From assembly GCF_943193125.1 (NCBI RefSeq), contig NZ_CALPCX010000001.1, forward strand, positions 744,001 to 808,000: a stretch of DNA of 64,000 nt, written 5' to 3'. Shown in pieces: positions 38,162 to 46,540 of this stretch (its first letter is position 1; each line of letters starts with the position of its first letter). Below the pieces are notes generated by a model. The model had not been told where the DNA came from, ran no database searches, and was given only the letters and a program-made list of their open reading frames with translations. The stretch comes from Adlercreutzia agrestimuris (GTDB lineage Bacteria > Actinomycetota > Coriobacteriia > Coriobacteriales > Eggerthellaceae). The translations under genes were made by a program, and so were the position numbers.

Positions 38162-39691
38162 ATGGCTGAAAGCGCAGCGACGCCGTCGTTTCTGGCGTTA
38201 AGAGTTAATTGGTTTAGCGTGAAATTGTCGCTGGGAATTGCCGCGTTTTATTCATGGGTTTATTTGCTCTTTTGTTTTGAGGGCTTGTTGCGTGATGTGG
38301 TTGCTTATGGCGGTGGCGTCGTGCATGATCCTGTCTTTTTGTGCGCATGCATAACTGCCTCCGTCTTGCTTTTGGTGGTTTTGTTCGTTACTAAGAAGCG
38401 TGCGGGGTTGCTTAATTCCGTAGAGCATAGCGAGCAGAAAGCGCTCACTTCACGCGTGCATCGCTGGCGCATTGCTATGGTGATTTTTGCCGTCGTGGGT
38501 GCACTTTCAGGTGTTTTTGGAGTATTTTTGAGTGCGGTTGCACCTTTGGGGCAGACCGGATTGCAGGTGGCAGCAGCCCTTGCGGGCGTGGTGGCCGGCG
38601 TATTTATTGCTGCATTTACCCTTGAGTGGGGCGAGGTTGTTTTAGCGCTTGATATGCGCAAAGCAATTGTGGCTTTAGGCGTGGCTTTTTGCTTGCAGTG
38701 GATTCCCTTTGTTGCTGTGGAGCTGATGGGAAGCATCTTTAAAGCGATTTTGGCGGGGGCTTTGCCGTTGCTTTCGTGCTGGTGCTTGCTTGGTTTTTCG
38801 GAAGAGCGTTTAGCGGGTGAAGAAACGCCCCGGATGTCAAAAGCTGCTCAGTCAACTGATAAGCGACTAGTTGGTCGTGTAGCGCTTGCTTCCTTCGCCT
38901 TTTCTTTCGTGGCGCAATTCACATGGACTTGCAATGTGGTAATGACCACAGAACCGCTTGATCAAAGCTTGTTTTGGGTGGTATTTGCACTCATTTTTGT
39001 GGTGACAGCTTTGTCGGTTGGCGTTGTGCTTGCACTTATGAATCGCTGGCGCGCTTATCGGATTGAGTTGTTTTATCGCGTAGCGTTTGTGTTTAGTATG
39101 GCGGGCTCGGCTGCCCTTGGTTTGGCGGCCACACATCTTCTGTTTTCGTATGCGCTTGCCTACATTGCTTATGCGCTCATCATGCCAACCATGTGGATGC
39201 TTGCGTGGTCTATTGTGTTTATGAGAAATGGGAAGTCGCGCCCGGTGATTGGATGGGTATTCGGCTTGCAATACCTGGGATTACCGCTCGGTTTTGCTGC
39301 TGCGCGTGGTATGCAGTCGTTAGTGGGTATCACGGTTTCCTATACCATGCTGCCCTATGCAACTTTGCTCGCAACGGTTCTTCTGGCGCTGGCATATGCG
39401 TTTGTTTTGCCCGAGCGTACGCTGATGACGCTTTCACCGCGACTTTTCAAGCTCAGTCACGAATCAATTGATGAGCGTTGTAAAGATATTGCCACTCAGC
39501 ATAAGCTTACCGCACGCGAGGCGGAGATATTGGGCTTTTTGGCGCGCGGGCGCGATGTGGGATATATCGAAAAAGAGCTCTTTATTTCGCGCAATACCGT
39601 CAACACACATCGCAAAAACCTCTACAAGAAGCTTGGTATTCACACCCAGCAAGAATTGCTATCCCTTTTGGAAGAGACACTAGATTCATAA
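38162..39691 (+). CDS. Membrane-bound LuxR-type transcriptional regulator
   Basis: 509 residues from the ATG at 38162 (an adjoining ATG at 38159 is equally possible), with GGGAGG upstream. Ten to twelve hydrophobic segments to about residue 440, then the LuxR helix-turn-helix starting LTAREAEILGFLARG with the recognition helix near SRNTVNTHRKNLYKKL. Same architecture as the proteins at 6768, 46541 and 58105. Divergent from the reductase at 35971, its likely target. Confidence 0.88.
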   Translation: MAESAATPSFLALRVNWFSVKLSLGIAAFYSWVYLLFCFEGLLRDVVAYGGGVVHDPVFLCACITASVLLLVVLFVTKKRAGLLNSVEHSEQKALTSRVHRWRIAMVIFAVVGALSGVFGVFLSAVAPLGQTGLQVAAALAGVVAGVFIAAFTLEWGEVVLALDMRKAIVALGVAFCLQWIPFVAVELMGSIFKAILAGALPLLSCWCLLGFSEERLAGEETPRMSKAAQSTDKRLVGRVALASFAFSFVAQFTWTCNVVMTTEPLDQSLFWVVFALIFVVTALSVGVVLALMNRWRAYRIELFYRVAFVFSMAGSAALGLAATHLLFSYALAYIAYALIMPTMWMLAWSIVFMRNGKSRPVIGWVFGLQYLGLPLGFAAARGMQSLVGITVSYTMLPYATLLATVLLALAYAFVLPERTLMTLSPRLFKLSHESIDERCKDIATQHKLTAREAEILGFLARGRDVGYIEKELFISRNTVNTHRKNLYKKLGIHTQQELLSLLEETLDS

Positions 39692-39744
39692 GTGCTATAG
39701 TGATATTGCGTTACAAATATACGCTTGCAGATTAAGGATGTAGT

Positions 39745-39951
39745 ATGGCATTTATTGCGTCACCTGCAGAGTTCTTCATAATTGCTGCTCTTATCGTAGT
39801 GGTGCATCTTGCGTGCGCTGTTGCAACAGCCTTTATAGCGAAGAAAAAGGGCTATACGGTTTGGGTATTCGTACTTACGGCTGTTTTGGCAAGCGCGGTT
39901 ACTTCACTCATTTTGATGGCCTGTCTGCCTCGGGCAAAGGGGGAGCAATAA
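39745..39951 (+). CDS. Small two-helix membrane protein, first of a tandem pair
   Basis: 68 residues: two hydrophobic helices separated by the basic turn IAKKKGY, ending LPRAKGEQ. Its stop shares one base with the next start (TAATG), so the two are translationally coupled. The two proteins match in layout and in the A-K-K-[KR]-G-Y turn and the LP[RN] end, so they look like an old duplication. No family recognised. Confidence 0.65.
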   Translation: MAFIASPAEFFIIAALIVVVHLACAVATAFIAKKKGYTVWVFVLTAVLASAVTSLILMACLPRAKGEQ

Positions 39952-40157
39952 TGGCTGATTTGCTTACAAACCCTTTGTTGATTCTTATTCTCATTAAGCT
40001 TATTGCGGCGCTGCCGATTGCTTATGTGGCGAAGAAGCGCGGATATAGCTACGGTCTCTTTTTTGCATGCGCCTTTTTGCTTGAGACAATTACAACCATT
40101 GTTTTCATTTGTGTGCTGCCGAATAGGACAAAGCAAAGCCCTCACGCAAGCATGTAA
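39951..40157 (+). CDS. Small two-helix membrane protein, second of a tandem pair
   Basis: 68 residues, the same length as its neighbour. Two hydrophobic helices around VAKKRGY, ending VLPNRTKQSPHASM. The ATG overlaps the upstream stop codon by one base; GGGGGAG stands before it. Expected partner of the preceding protein, possibly a hetero-oligomer like paired small transporters, but this is inference only. The genes lie between a LuxR regulator and cimA. Confidence 0.65.
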   Translation: MADLLTNPLLILILIKLIAALPIAYVAKKRGYSYGLFFACAFLLETITTIVFICVLPNRTKQSPHASM

Positions 40158-40249
40158 GTAAGAGAGTAATTCATATTGGGTATGATAGGCTCGTGTGTCC
40201 CTGTTGGGCATGCGAGTCTATTTTATAAGAAGCGCTTGGAGGGCATGCC

Positions 40250-41830
40250 ATGCGAGTTTATACCTATGATTGTACATTGCGAGACGGCGAACAGTGCGAA
40301 GGCATTACGCTATCGCTTGAGGATAAGCTGCGCATTGTTGAGCGCCTGGATGCTTTTGGCATTGACTATATTGAAGGGGGTTTTCCCGCTTCAAACCCAA
40401 AAGATATTGCATTTTTTGAGCGCGTGAAGACACTTCAGCTTACGCATGCGCAAATTGCCGCATTTGGTTCTACATGCAAAAAAGGTACAGCCGCTCAGAA
40501 CGATCAAGGGCTAGCCGACTTGCTCGCATGCGGGGCGCCGGTTACTACCATTGTGGGAAAAACCTGGGATGAGCAGGTAACACGCGCGCTTTGTACCACG
40601 CTTGAAGAGAACCTGCGTATGATTGCGGATTCGGTGGCTTACCTCAAAAGCCATGGTCGCCGTGTAGTATTTGATGCGGAGCATTTTTTCGACGGCTATA
40701 AAGCTAACCCTGAGTACGCCTTAGCGTGTCTGCGAGCGGCGGCTGAAGCAGGCGCAGATTCGCTGGACTTGTGCGAGACCAATGGCGGGGCTTTGCCCTT
40801 TGAGGTTGATCAGGCGGTTGCAGCTGTTGTAGAAGCACTTCCCGGACAACCTGTTGGCATCCATTGTCATAATGACTCAGGATGTGCGGTTGCGAATACG
40901 CTTGCAGCCGTGCGAGCAGGGGCAACGCAGGTGCAAGGTACCGTCAATGGCATTGGCGAGCGTGTTGGTAATACTGATTTGTTAACGGTGATTGCTGACT
41001 TGGAGCTCAAGATGGGGGGCGAATGTGTTGGCTCGGAAAACCTGCGCGAGCTGACGAGTGTTTCGCAATTTGTGGCAGAATGCTGCAATGTTTCAGTTTC
41101 GGCGCATCATCCGTACACGGGCGCGTCAGCTTTCGCCCACAAGGGAGGTCTGCACGCCAGCGCAATTGCACGCTTTCCAGAAGCCTATGAGCATACTTCA
41201 CCTGAGCGCGTGGGCAATGCAACGCGCATGTTGGTGAGCGAGCTTGCCGGCAAGGCATCGCTTGTGGCGAAGGCGCGCGCTTTAGGCATTGATCTGGGAG
41301 AAGATCCCATTCAGGTGCAATCAATACTTGATGAGATAAAACAAAGAGAAGCGCAAGGCTACTCCTATGAGACTGCCGATGGCTCGCTTGCTCTTTTGAT
41401 TGAGCGGCACCTCGGCAAAGGTGAACCGCATTTTACCTTGGAGAGTTTTCGCGTGATAGTTGATGATCGTGAAGACACGGGAGCGCTTGCGAAAGACGCA
41501 ATGAGTGAGGCTACCATTAAGGTGCACGTGGGTGATAAGCGCTCAGTTGCCACCGGTGAGGGAGTTGGCCCTGTTGGTGCGTTGGATAATGCGCTTCGCA
41601 TGGCTATTGCGCCGTCATATCCTGCGGTTATGGGAATGGAGCTGGTTGACTTTAAGGTGCGCATTTTGGATGAAAATGTCGGCACGGATGCAATCACGCG
41701 CGTTATGATTACAACACGCGATGCTCAAGGAAGCTGGGGCACCGTGGGCGTTTCGGAAAACATCATTGAAGCATCCTGGAACGCATTGGTTGATTCTATT
41801 GAGTATGGCCTGATGAGGACGGAGGGGTAA
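40250..41830 (+). CDS. cimA: (R)-citramalate synthase
   Basis: 526 residues of the 2-isopropylmalate/citramalate synthase family. The catalytic barrel has DCTLRDGEQ near the start and the metal site GIHCHNDSG; the C-terminal regulatory domain begins about residue 385. Overall length and the early DGEQCEGI favour the TIGR00977 citramalate type over LeuA. It condenses pyruvate with acetyl-CoA, the first step of a threonine-independent isoleucine route. GGAG precedes the ATG. No other leu or ilv genes are in the window. The next gene starts directly after its stop. Confidence 0.88.
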   Translation: MRVYTYDCTLRDGEQCEGITLSLEDKLRIVERLDAFGIDYIEGGFPASNPKDIAFFERVKTLQLTHAQIAAFGSTCKKGTAAQNDQGLADLLACGAPVTTIVGKTWDEQVTRALCTTLEENLRMIADSVAYLKSHGRRVVFDAEHFFDGYKANPEYALACLRAAAEAGADSLDLCETNGGALPFEVDQAVAAVVEALPGQPVGIHCHNDSGCAVANTLAAVRAGATQVQGTVNGIGERVGNTDLLTVIADLELKMGGECVGSENLRELTSVSQFVAECCNVSVSAHHPYTGASAFAHKGGLHASAIARFPEAYEHTSPERVGNATRMLVSELAGKASLVAKARALGIDLGEDPIQVQSILDEIKQREAQGYSYETADGSLALLIERHLGKGEPHFTLESFRVIVDDREDTGALAKDAMSEATIKVHVGDKRSVATGEGVGPVGALDNALRMAIAPSYPAVMGMELVDFKVRILDENVGTDAITRVMITTRDAQGSWGTVGVSENIIEASWNALVDSIEYGLMRTEG

Positions 41831-42142
41831 ATGTCGCAACCAGCACAATTGCGTACCCCTGAAGTTGATGCGCTTTTGCGTGTATTGGCCTCGCTTGATG
41901 ACGAGGACGAAATCTTCGCGCTCTTGGAAGATTTGTTTACTATTCGCGAGATTAAAGAGACCTCACAGCGTTTGTCGGTGGCAAAGCATCTAGCCGAGGG
42001 CAAATCATATAGCGCAATTGAAGACATAACAGGTGCGTCGGCTACAACAATTGCACGTGTGTCAAAGTGTTTGAGTTATGGGGCAGGGGGTTACCAAGCA
42101 GCTCTTAAAGTGCTCTCTGAAGATGATTCGCCTGTTCAGTAG
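41831..42142 (+). CDS. TrpR-related YerC/YecD-family regulator
   Basis: 103 residues with the Trp-repressor-like helix-turn-helix: FTIREIKETSQRLSVAKHL then SYSAIEDITGASATTIARV. YerC/YecD proteins are uncharacterised DNA-binding proteins. The ATG follows the cimA stop without a spacer base, so translation is coupled, and it may regulate or simply share the cimA transcript. Confidence 0.9.
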   Translation: MSQPAQLRTPEVDALLRVLASLDDEDEIFALLEDLFTIREIKETSQRLSVAKHLAEGKSYSAIEDITGASATTIARVSKCLSYGAGGYQAALKVLSEDDSPVQ

Positions 42143-42372
42143 TTGTTCTTTCGAGGCGGCGTAGCCCCATGGCTGATCGCTTTTAGTGCTGATTTGCCTG
42201 CAAATAGGCGTGTGGTCTGGCAAAATATGTACGAAGTGTGTATAAATTGACCAAAGTGCTACATATATGCCCAGCATACAACTCTTGCTTAACGTAGCCA
42301 TAACAAATAGCGTTTGACGTGCGAAAATGAATGAATAGTTGTCAATAATATGTGAGAAAAGATGTCTCATTT

Positions 42373-42400
42373 TTATGAAAGAGCGCATGCTCTTTCATAA
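42373..42400. other. Perfect 12-bp palindromic hairpin upstream of NlpC/P60 gene
   Basis: TTATGAAAGAGC (42373-42384), loop GCAT, GCTCTTTCATAA (42389-42400). No T-run follows on either strand, so it is not a standard terminator. It lies in a 399-base gap and may be an operator or an RNA element. Confidence 0.6.
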
Positions 42401-42489
42401 CAAAGGGTCGTACTTTGTCACCAATCGTGTTATAGTCTGTTACCTACCTGTTGATTAGCGGGTTGCTTTGCTGTACCACCTGATCAATG

Positions 42490-42515
42490 GGTTAATTACT
42501 AAAGTATTATTAACC
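42490..42515. promoter_or_regulatory. Interrupted palindrome just before the NlpC/P60 start
   Basis: GGTTAAT (42490-42496) and ATTAACC (42509-42515) frame 12 bases that include ACT/AGT symmetry. 26 bases from the start codon; a plausible repressor site. The rest of the gap 42143-42541 holds no gene. TATAGT at 42431 is a possible -10 without a clear -35. Confidence 0.4.
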
Positions 42516-42541
42516 GAGTCAACAATAGCGAGGAGGGGGAT

Positions 42542-43705
42542 ATGCTTCAAACAGAGACCACCCTTAATCGCCGAGTGTTTCTCATGGGCGCCACTGCAAT
42601 GGGTGCAACGCTTTTAATGCATCCGACGTTTGCGTGGGCAGATGACGCCGATGAAGAAGCTGAAGAAGAACCAACTGGCCCTACTGCAGAAGAGAAGTTT
42701 GCTGAAGCGGATGCAGTGCATCAGCGCATTTTGGCGCTTCAAGACGAATTGTCTATTGCGGTGGAGGAATACTATAAAGCACTTGATGAGCACGATGCAG
42801 CAGTAAAAGCTGTAGAGGATGCTCAAACTCAGATTGATGAAGCAAGTACGCAAATTGATGAGCTGCAGGATACGTTGGCAAAGCGTGCTCGAGCGATGTA
42901 TCGCGATGGGCAAGCTTCAACATTTGACCTGCTTTTAGGGTCCGCCTCTTTTGAAGAATTCGCTGTTAACTGGAGCTTGCTTTCCATCTTGAACGAAGAA
43001 GACTCCAAGATGATTGCAGAGACAAAAGATCTGCGCACAGATGTTGAAGATCTTAAGGTCACGCTTGAGGAGCAAGAGCAAGTTGCGGCCGATAAGATTG
43101 AAGAGGCACAACGCATTAAAGACAATACCGAAGAGAGCATTCAACAACTTGAAGAGCTGCGTGCTCAATTAGATGCTGAGGCTCTTGAGCTGCTTGAGAA
43201 AGAACAAGTGGAACGTGCAGCTGAGTATGCGGAGCGTTCACGTGAAATGTATGCATATTCTTCTACGGCTACGCGTGCTATCCCGTCGCATGGTTCTGTG
43301 GTTGACTATGCGCTTTCGCGCATTGGTTGCCCGTATGTGTGGGGCGCGGAAGGTCCAGATGCTTTCGACTGCTCAGGTTTAGTTCGCTGGGCCTATTTGC
43401 AAATTGGCATGTCGCTTCCGCATCAGACTGAGGCACTCTATCATGCGGCAGATGCACGCTTGCCTGTTTCTGAAGCGCAGCCAGGCGATGTGCTCTGGGT
43501 TGGTTATGGCGATGGGTTTAATGGCCATGTGGGTATCGCATTGAATGAAGGTGGCACAAAATATGTGCATGCACCTACGTTTGGTGCGTTTGTTCGCGAT
43601 ACTGACGATCTTGCTTGGGCAGGCTTTACGCACTGCTTGCGCTTTAAAGGAGCTGATAGCGAGATTGATGTTGAGGCTTATGAGGCTGCGGCTGCAGAGG
43701 CCTAG
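42542..43705 (+). CDS. Secreted NlpC/P60 peptidoglycan hydrolase with coiled-coil
   Basis: 387 residues. The N-terminus NRRVFLMGA with a hydrophobic stretch to about residue 33 looks like a Tat or Tat-like signal. A long coiled coil (about 50-235) rich in Glu and Gln follows, as in PcsB/RipA-like cell-division hydrolases. The NlpC/P60 domain occupies about 255-370: catalytic Cys in DCSGLV, His in GHVGIAL and a third His in YVHAP. It should cleave stem peptides during growth or separation. GAGGAGG precedes the ATG. Confidence 0.92.
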   Translation: MLQTETTLNRRVFLMGATAMGATLLMHPTFAWADDADEEAEEEPTGPTAEEKFAEADAVHQRILALQDELSIAVEEYYKALDEHDAAVKAVEDAQTQIDEASTQIDELQDTLAKRARAMYRDGQASTFDLLLGSASFEEFAVNWSLLSILNEEDSKMIAETKDLRTDVEDLKVTLEEQEQVAADKIEEAQRIKDNTEESIQQLEELRAQLDAEALELLEKEQVERAAEYAERSREMYAYSSTATRAIPSHGSVVDYALSRIGCPYVWGAEGPDAFDCSGLVRWAYLQIGMSLPHQTEALYHAADARLPVSEAQPGDVLWVGYGDGFNGHVGIALNEGGTKYVHAPTFGAFVRDTDDLAWAGFTHCLRFKGADSEIDVEAYEAAAAEA

Positions 43706-43810
43706 AGTTTTTGAGATTCTTACCGTTTTCCGTCACGCATGAGAGGGGGTAGTTCTCTTGCGCGACAGAAATGATGCGGCCGAAGTACGTCCGGTCTGCA
43801 ATGTGGTTTT

Positions 43811-43840
43811 GAAACGACCGTCCTGGGGGCGGTCGTTTCG
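43811..43840 (+). terminator. Terminator after the NlpC/P60 gene
   Basis: GAAACGACCG (43811-43820) pairs perfectly with CGGTCGTTTC (43830-43839), nine-base loop, then GTGTTTG. The T-run is poor, but position and stem strength fit a terminator 105 bases past the stop. Confidence 0.65.
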
Positions 43841-43954
43841 TGTTTGAGAAAGGGTTGTCTCTGCGGCTTCAACGTAACAACCGCAGAGAAATATGCACCT
43901 TGCTTTAATCAGGAGCTGTGGCGAAATCTGATGTTTGTGCTACATTGCATAAGA

Positions 43955-44015
43955 GGAGGTCGCCGGGTGGTGGCGACCTCGCGGCGGTCTGGAGGTCGCC
44001 GGGTGGTGGCGACCT
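43955..44015. repeat. Two tandem copies of a 36-bp unit, each a perfect GC-rich hairpin
   Basis: GGAGGTCGCCGGGTGGTGG (43955) recurs at 43991; each 25-base copy folds as AGGTCGCC-GGGTGGT-GGCGACCT, and an 11-base spacer with GCGGC separates them. It lies in the 381-base space between the NlpC/P60 and VanZ genes. Rich in GGTGG/GGCG, like the arrays near 23.8-24.2 kb. No gene in the gap is credible. Confidence 0.85.
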
Positions 44016-44086
44016 GGCGGCTTACGCGCGCTGAGCAAGCCGCACGCGCTGAACGTGAGTGAGTCAAACGAGGTGACAAGGGAAGA

Positions 44087-44626
44087 ATGAGTAGATCTTC
44101 TAAGACGCGAAACACTACGAATGCACAACCAGATTCACGTGCGGCAGTTTCTGGGCATACGCGCCCACGATCACGTGTATATGTCCTGATAAGTTGGGTT
44201 GCAGTGGTCCTATGGGCGGCCGTGATCTTTTATATGTCAGCTCATACATCAGGTCAGTTTAGTGGCGAAATGGGACTAATTTCTCGCATCTACGAAGCGC
44301 TTAAAGCGTGGCAGCTTTCCGTGTTTGGCGAAGGCTCGCAGTTTATTTATAATGCAGCGCACTTTTTGGAGTACACCGTTTTTGGAGCGCTTTTAACCAA
44401 TGCGCTTTCGTGTCATATGTCGCTTGCGCGCGCAGCGCTTTGCGCTGCAGGTCTTGCATTGGCTTACGGCATCACTGACGAGATTCATCAGCTGTTTGTG
44501 CCATCGCGCTCCAGTGATCCTATGGATTGCGTCTTTGACTTTTTGGGTGGTAGTACAGGAGCTGCTTTGGTATATGCAATCGCCCCGCACGTGGCGGGGC
44601 GATTAGGGAGGGAACCAGAAGCGTAA
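44087..44626 (+). CDS. VanZ-family membrane protein
   Basis: 179 residues with about four hydrophobic segments. Family motifs are HFLEYTVFGALL and DEIHQLFVPSRSSDPMDCVFDFLGG. VanZ of enterococci gives low-level teicoplanin resistance; most homologues, including likely this one, have no proven function. GACAAGGGAAG precedes the ATG. The final codons contain a strong hairpin. Confidence 0.88.
   Translation: MSRSSKTRNTTNAQPDSRAAVSGHTRPRSRVYVLISWVAVVLWAAVIFYMSAHTSGQFSGEMGLISRIYEALKAWQLSVFGEGSQFIYNAAHFLEYTVFGALLTNALSCHMSLARAALCAAGLALAYGITDEIHQLFVPSRSSDPMDCVFDFLGGSTGAALVYAIAPHVAGRLGREPEA
44578..44604 (+). other. Strong hairpin inside the VanZ C-terminal codons
   Basis: AATCGCCCCGC (44578-44588), loop ACGTG, GCGGGGCGATT (44594-44604): eleven perfect pairs within the reading frame, 22 bases before its stop. 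No T-run follows. May act as a transcript end stabiliser. Confidence 0.5.
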
Positions 44627-44682
44627 GTAAGCGTACTGGTTAAGGGATGTGTGTCGTGCGCATCACGAAGCGCTCATGCGGA

Positions 44683-46368
44683 CTAAGCAGAGATAGCTAC
44701 AACGTCAGCTTCGGTAATCGGAGTTGAAGCCTCAAGCTTGCCACCAGTTGCAGCCTGGATGCCACAAATACGACCTGTCATGATGCAGTGACCGGCTGAC
44801 ATGCCGCCCTGATACATTGACCAGTCTGGAGCGCCGCAGAGCTGACCTGCAGAGAAGCCAGTTACCCACAGGTTCGGGATAACTTCGCCTTCGGCAGTGG
44901 TTGCCTGATAGTTCTCGTTGACAGTAACACCAGCGCACAGAGCAGATACGCGAACATGCTTGTGGATGCCCCAGTACGGCGGTTGTTCGATCTTTTGCAG
45001 ATACTTAGCAGCTTTACCAAAGTCAGAGTCAAAGCCGGCGTCGCACATTTCGTTGTAACGCTCAACAGATTTCTTAAGGGTGTCTGCAGGAATGCCAAGC
45101 TTTCCAGCTAGCTCATCAAGGGTGTCGCAGCAGTACGTGTCAATGAGACCTTCGATAACATTTGCGCCACTTTCAGCGGAACGATCCATCTCAACGTCAG
45201 GCATGTATACTTGGATCTTCTCTTTGTCGGTTGGCTTGCCGCCCCAGCCTTCAACTTGCTCAACATAGTTGTCGTCGAAGATCTGTGAGTACCAGCCGGG
45301 TTTCGGCTGATTGCGAAGAACGCAGTTGATCTCCTCAAAGATGCAGTCTTCGTTCATGAAGCGTTCGCCATTTTCATTGACGGTCATGAAGGGCTCGCCA
45401 AACATGGGGCCAGAGTCGAAGTCATGCAGCATGTGAGAATGGCCAACCGGTACAAAACCTGCGCCAACAGCCATGGACATCAAGATGCCGTCGCCTGTCT
45501 TGTTGACCTGCTTGCGGTCGAATTCCTTTACGTCAGGGCAGTAGCGCTCAACGAGGCTTTGGTTGTTCTGATAGTCGCCTGTTGAAAGAATAACGCCCTT
45601 GGTGGCATTGAACTTGATGTAGTCATTGCCGCTCTTGCCAATAACGCCCGTTACCGCACCCGAATCATCGGTTACCAGCTGAACGCCTGGTGTAGAGTAG
45701 AAGAATTCAGCACCTTTTTCTGCGGCGAAATCAGCCAAATGCTCAATCATGGTACCGTTGTTGTAGGGCTTCGGTCCAAAGACGATGCTGCGGCGTGAGC
45801 ACTTTGAGCCGTCTTCATACTCTGCTACAGCAGTGGGGCGAACTGTGTATGGCGGGAAGCCTGCTTCTGCGGTGCGAACTTGGGTCCAGCGAATAGCTTC
45901 GCCAGAGTACTTTGCGTAGGTTTCAGCAAGTTTGCGATCGGCACGCCAGCCGCAATCCTCCATGAAGCCCTGGATGTAGTTCATAACGCCTTGCTCGTCG
46001 CTTTCGTCAAGCAAAACACCTGAGCAGGTACCGCCCTGAGAAATGGGCTTAGATTCCTTTTGTAAAACCGCAACAGTTGCGCCTTCTTCAAGTGCTGAGA
46101 GTGCTGCCGGAACTCCGCCCGTACCAGCACCTACGACAACAACATCGTAAGTCTTTTCTTCGCTGAACTCAGTGATGGGCTCAATTTCAACAGGGGACTC
46201 TGCAAAGTCGCTCTCTTGCAGGCCAGCCGGATATACCGTTGAACCGGTTTCGGCAATTTCGGTATTGTCGGTTGCAGCAGGAGTTGAGCAGCCTACCAAG
46301 CCAGCTCCAGCGCCTAAAGCGCCAACGGTTAATGCACCTTTTAAGAAATCTCGACGATTTAGTTCCAC
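44683..46368 (-). CDS. Tat-exported FAD-dependent reductase (subfamily A)
   Basis: 561 residues. The Tat motif NRRDFLK is followed by a lipobox LVGC (Cys27). Dinucleotide fold GAGTGG at 80-85; active-site element GERFMNED. The C-terminal loop APDWSMYQGGMSAGHC takes the place of the catalytic Arg loop of fumarate reductase, as in its paralogue at 4942-6615, with which it aligns over the whole length (for example both have a segment like PxGLxxxDFxxSPVxIEPI after the signal). No heme or FMN domain. GGAGAGGGAG precedes the ATG. Divergent from a frameshifted LuxR regulator. Acceptor unknown but likely related to that of 4942-6615. Confidence 0.9.
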   Translation of the reverse strand: MELNRRDFLKGALTVGALGAGAGLVGCSTPAATDNTEIAETGSTVYPAGLQESDFAESPVEIEPITEFSEEKTYDVVVVGAGTGGVPAALSALEEGATVAVLQKESKPISQGGTCSGVLLDESDEQGVMNYIQGFMEDCGWRADRKLAETYAKYSGEAIRWTQVRTAEAGFPPYTVRPTAVAEYEDGSKCSRRSIVFGPKPYNNGTMIEHLADFAAEKGAEFFYSTPGVQLVTDDSGAVTGVIGKSGNDYIKFNATKGVILSTGDYQNNQSLVERYCPDVKEFDRKQVNKTGDGILMSMAVGAGFVPVGHSHMLHDFDSGPMFGEPFMTVNENGERFMNEDCIFEEINCVLRNQPKPGWYSQIFDDNYVEQVEGWGGKPTDKEKIQVYMPDVEMDRSAESGANVIEGLIDTYCCDTLDELAGKLGIPADTLKKSVERYNEMCDAGFDSDFGKAAKYLQKIEQPPYWGIHKHVRVSALCAGVTVNENYQATTAEGEVIPNLWVTGFSAGQLCGAPDWSMYQGGMSAGHCIMTGRICGIQAATGGKLEASTPITEADVVAISA

Positions 46369-46399
46369 GACTCCCTCTCCTTTCCTTAAAGGTCGTGTC

Positions 46400-46425
46400 T
46401 GTTTCGGATTCTCCCCTCCGAAACA
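46400..46425. promoter_or_regulatory. Inverted repeat between reductase and LuxR gene
   Basis: TGTTTCGGA (46400-46408) and TCCGAAACA (46417-46425) form a perfect nine-base inverted repeat with an eight-base spacer, 32 bases upstream of the reductase start. Candidate operator. Two CTACCAC copies follow near 46460 and 46486. Confidence 0.5.
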
Positions 46426-46540
46426 CTTGCAAGGCTAACAAGCGACCCCAGATTCTTCCTACCACAAACGGTATGAAATGCCCTACCACCTCTGACATCA
46501 TGCTGTTTTTCTGATTAAATAGTGCAAGGAGGGATAGTGC

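Noticed and set aside
42421..42541. c-di-AMP (ydaO) riboswitch before the NlpC/P60 gene
   Set aside because: The family context would fit, but conserved elements of that riboswitch could not be found.
43955..44015. CRISPR array
   Set aside because: Only two copies, spacers of 11 bases and no cas genes; these are hairpin repeats.
43844..44062. 72-residue frame across the twin hairpins
   Set aside because: Its repeated RRVVAT segments simply reflect the DNA repeat; no start signal.
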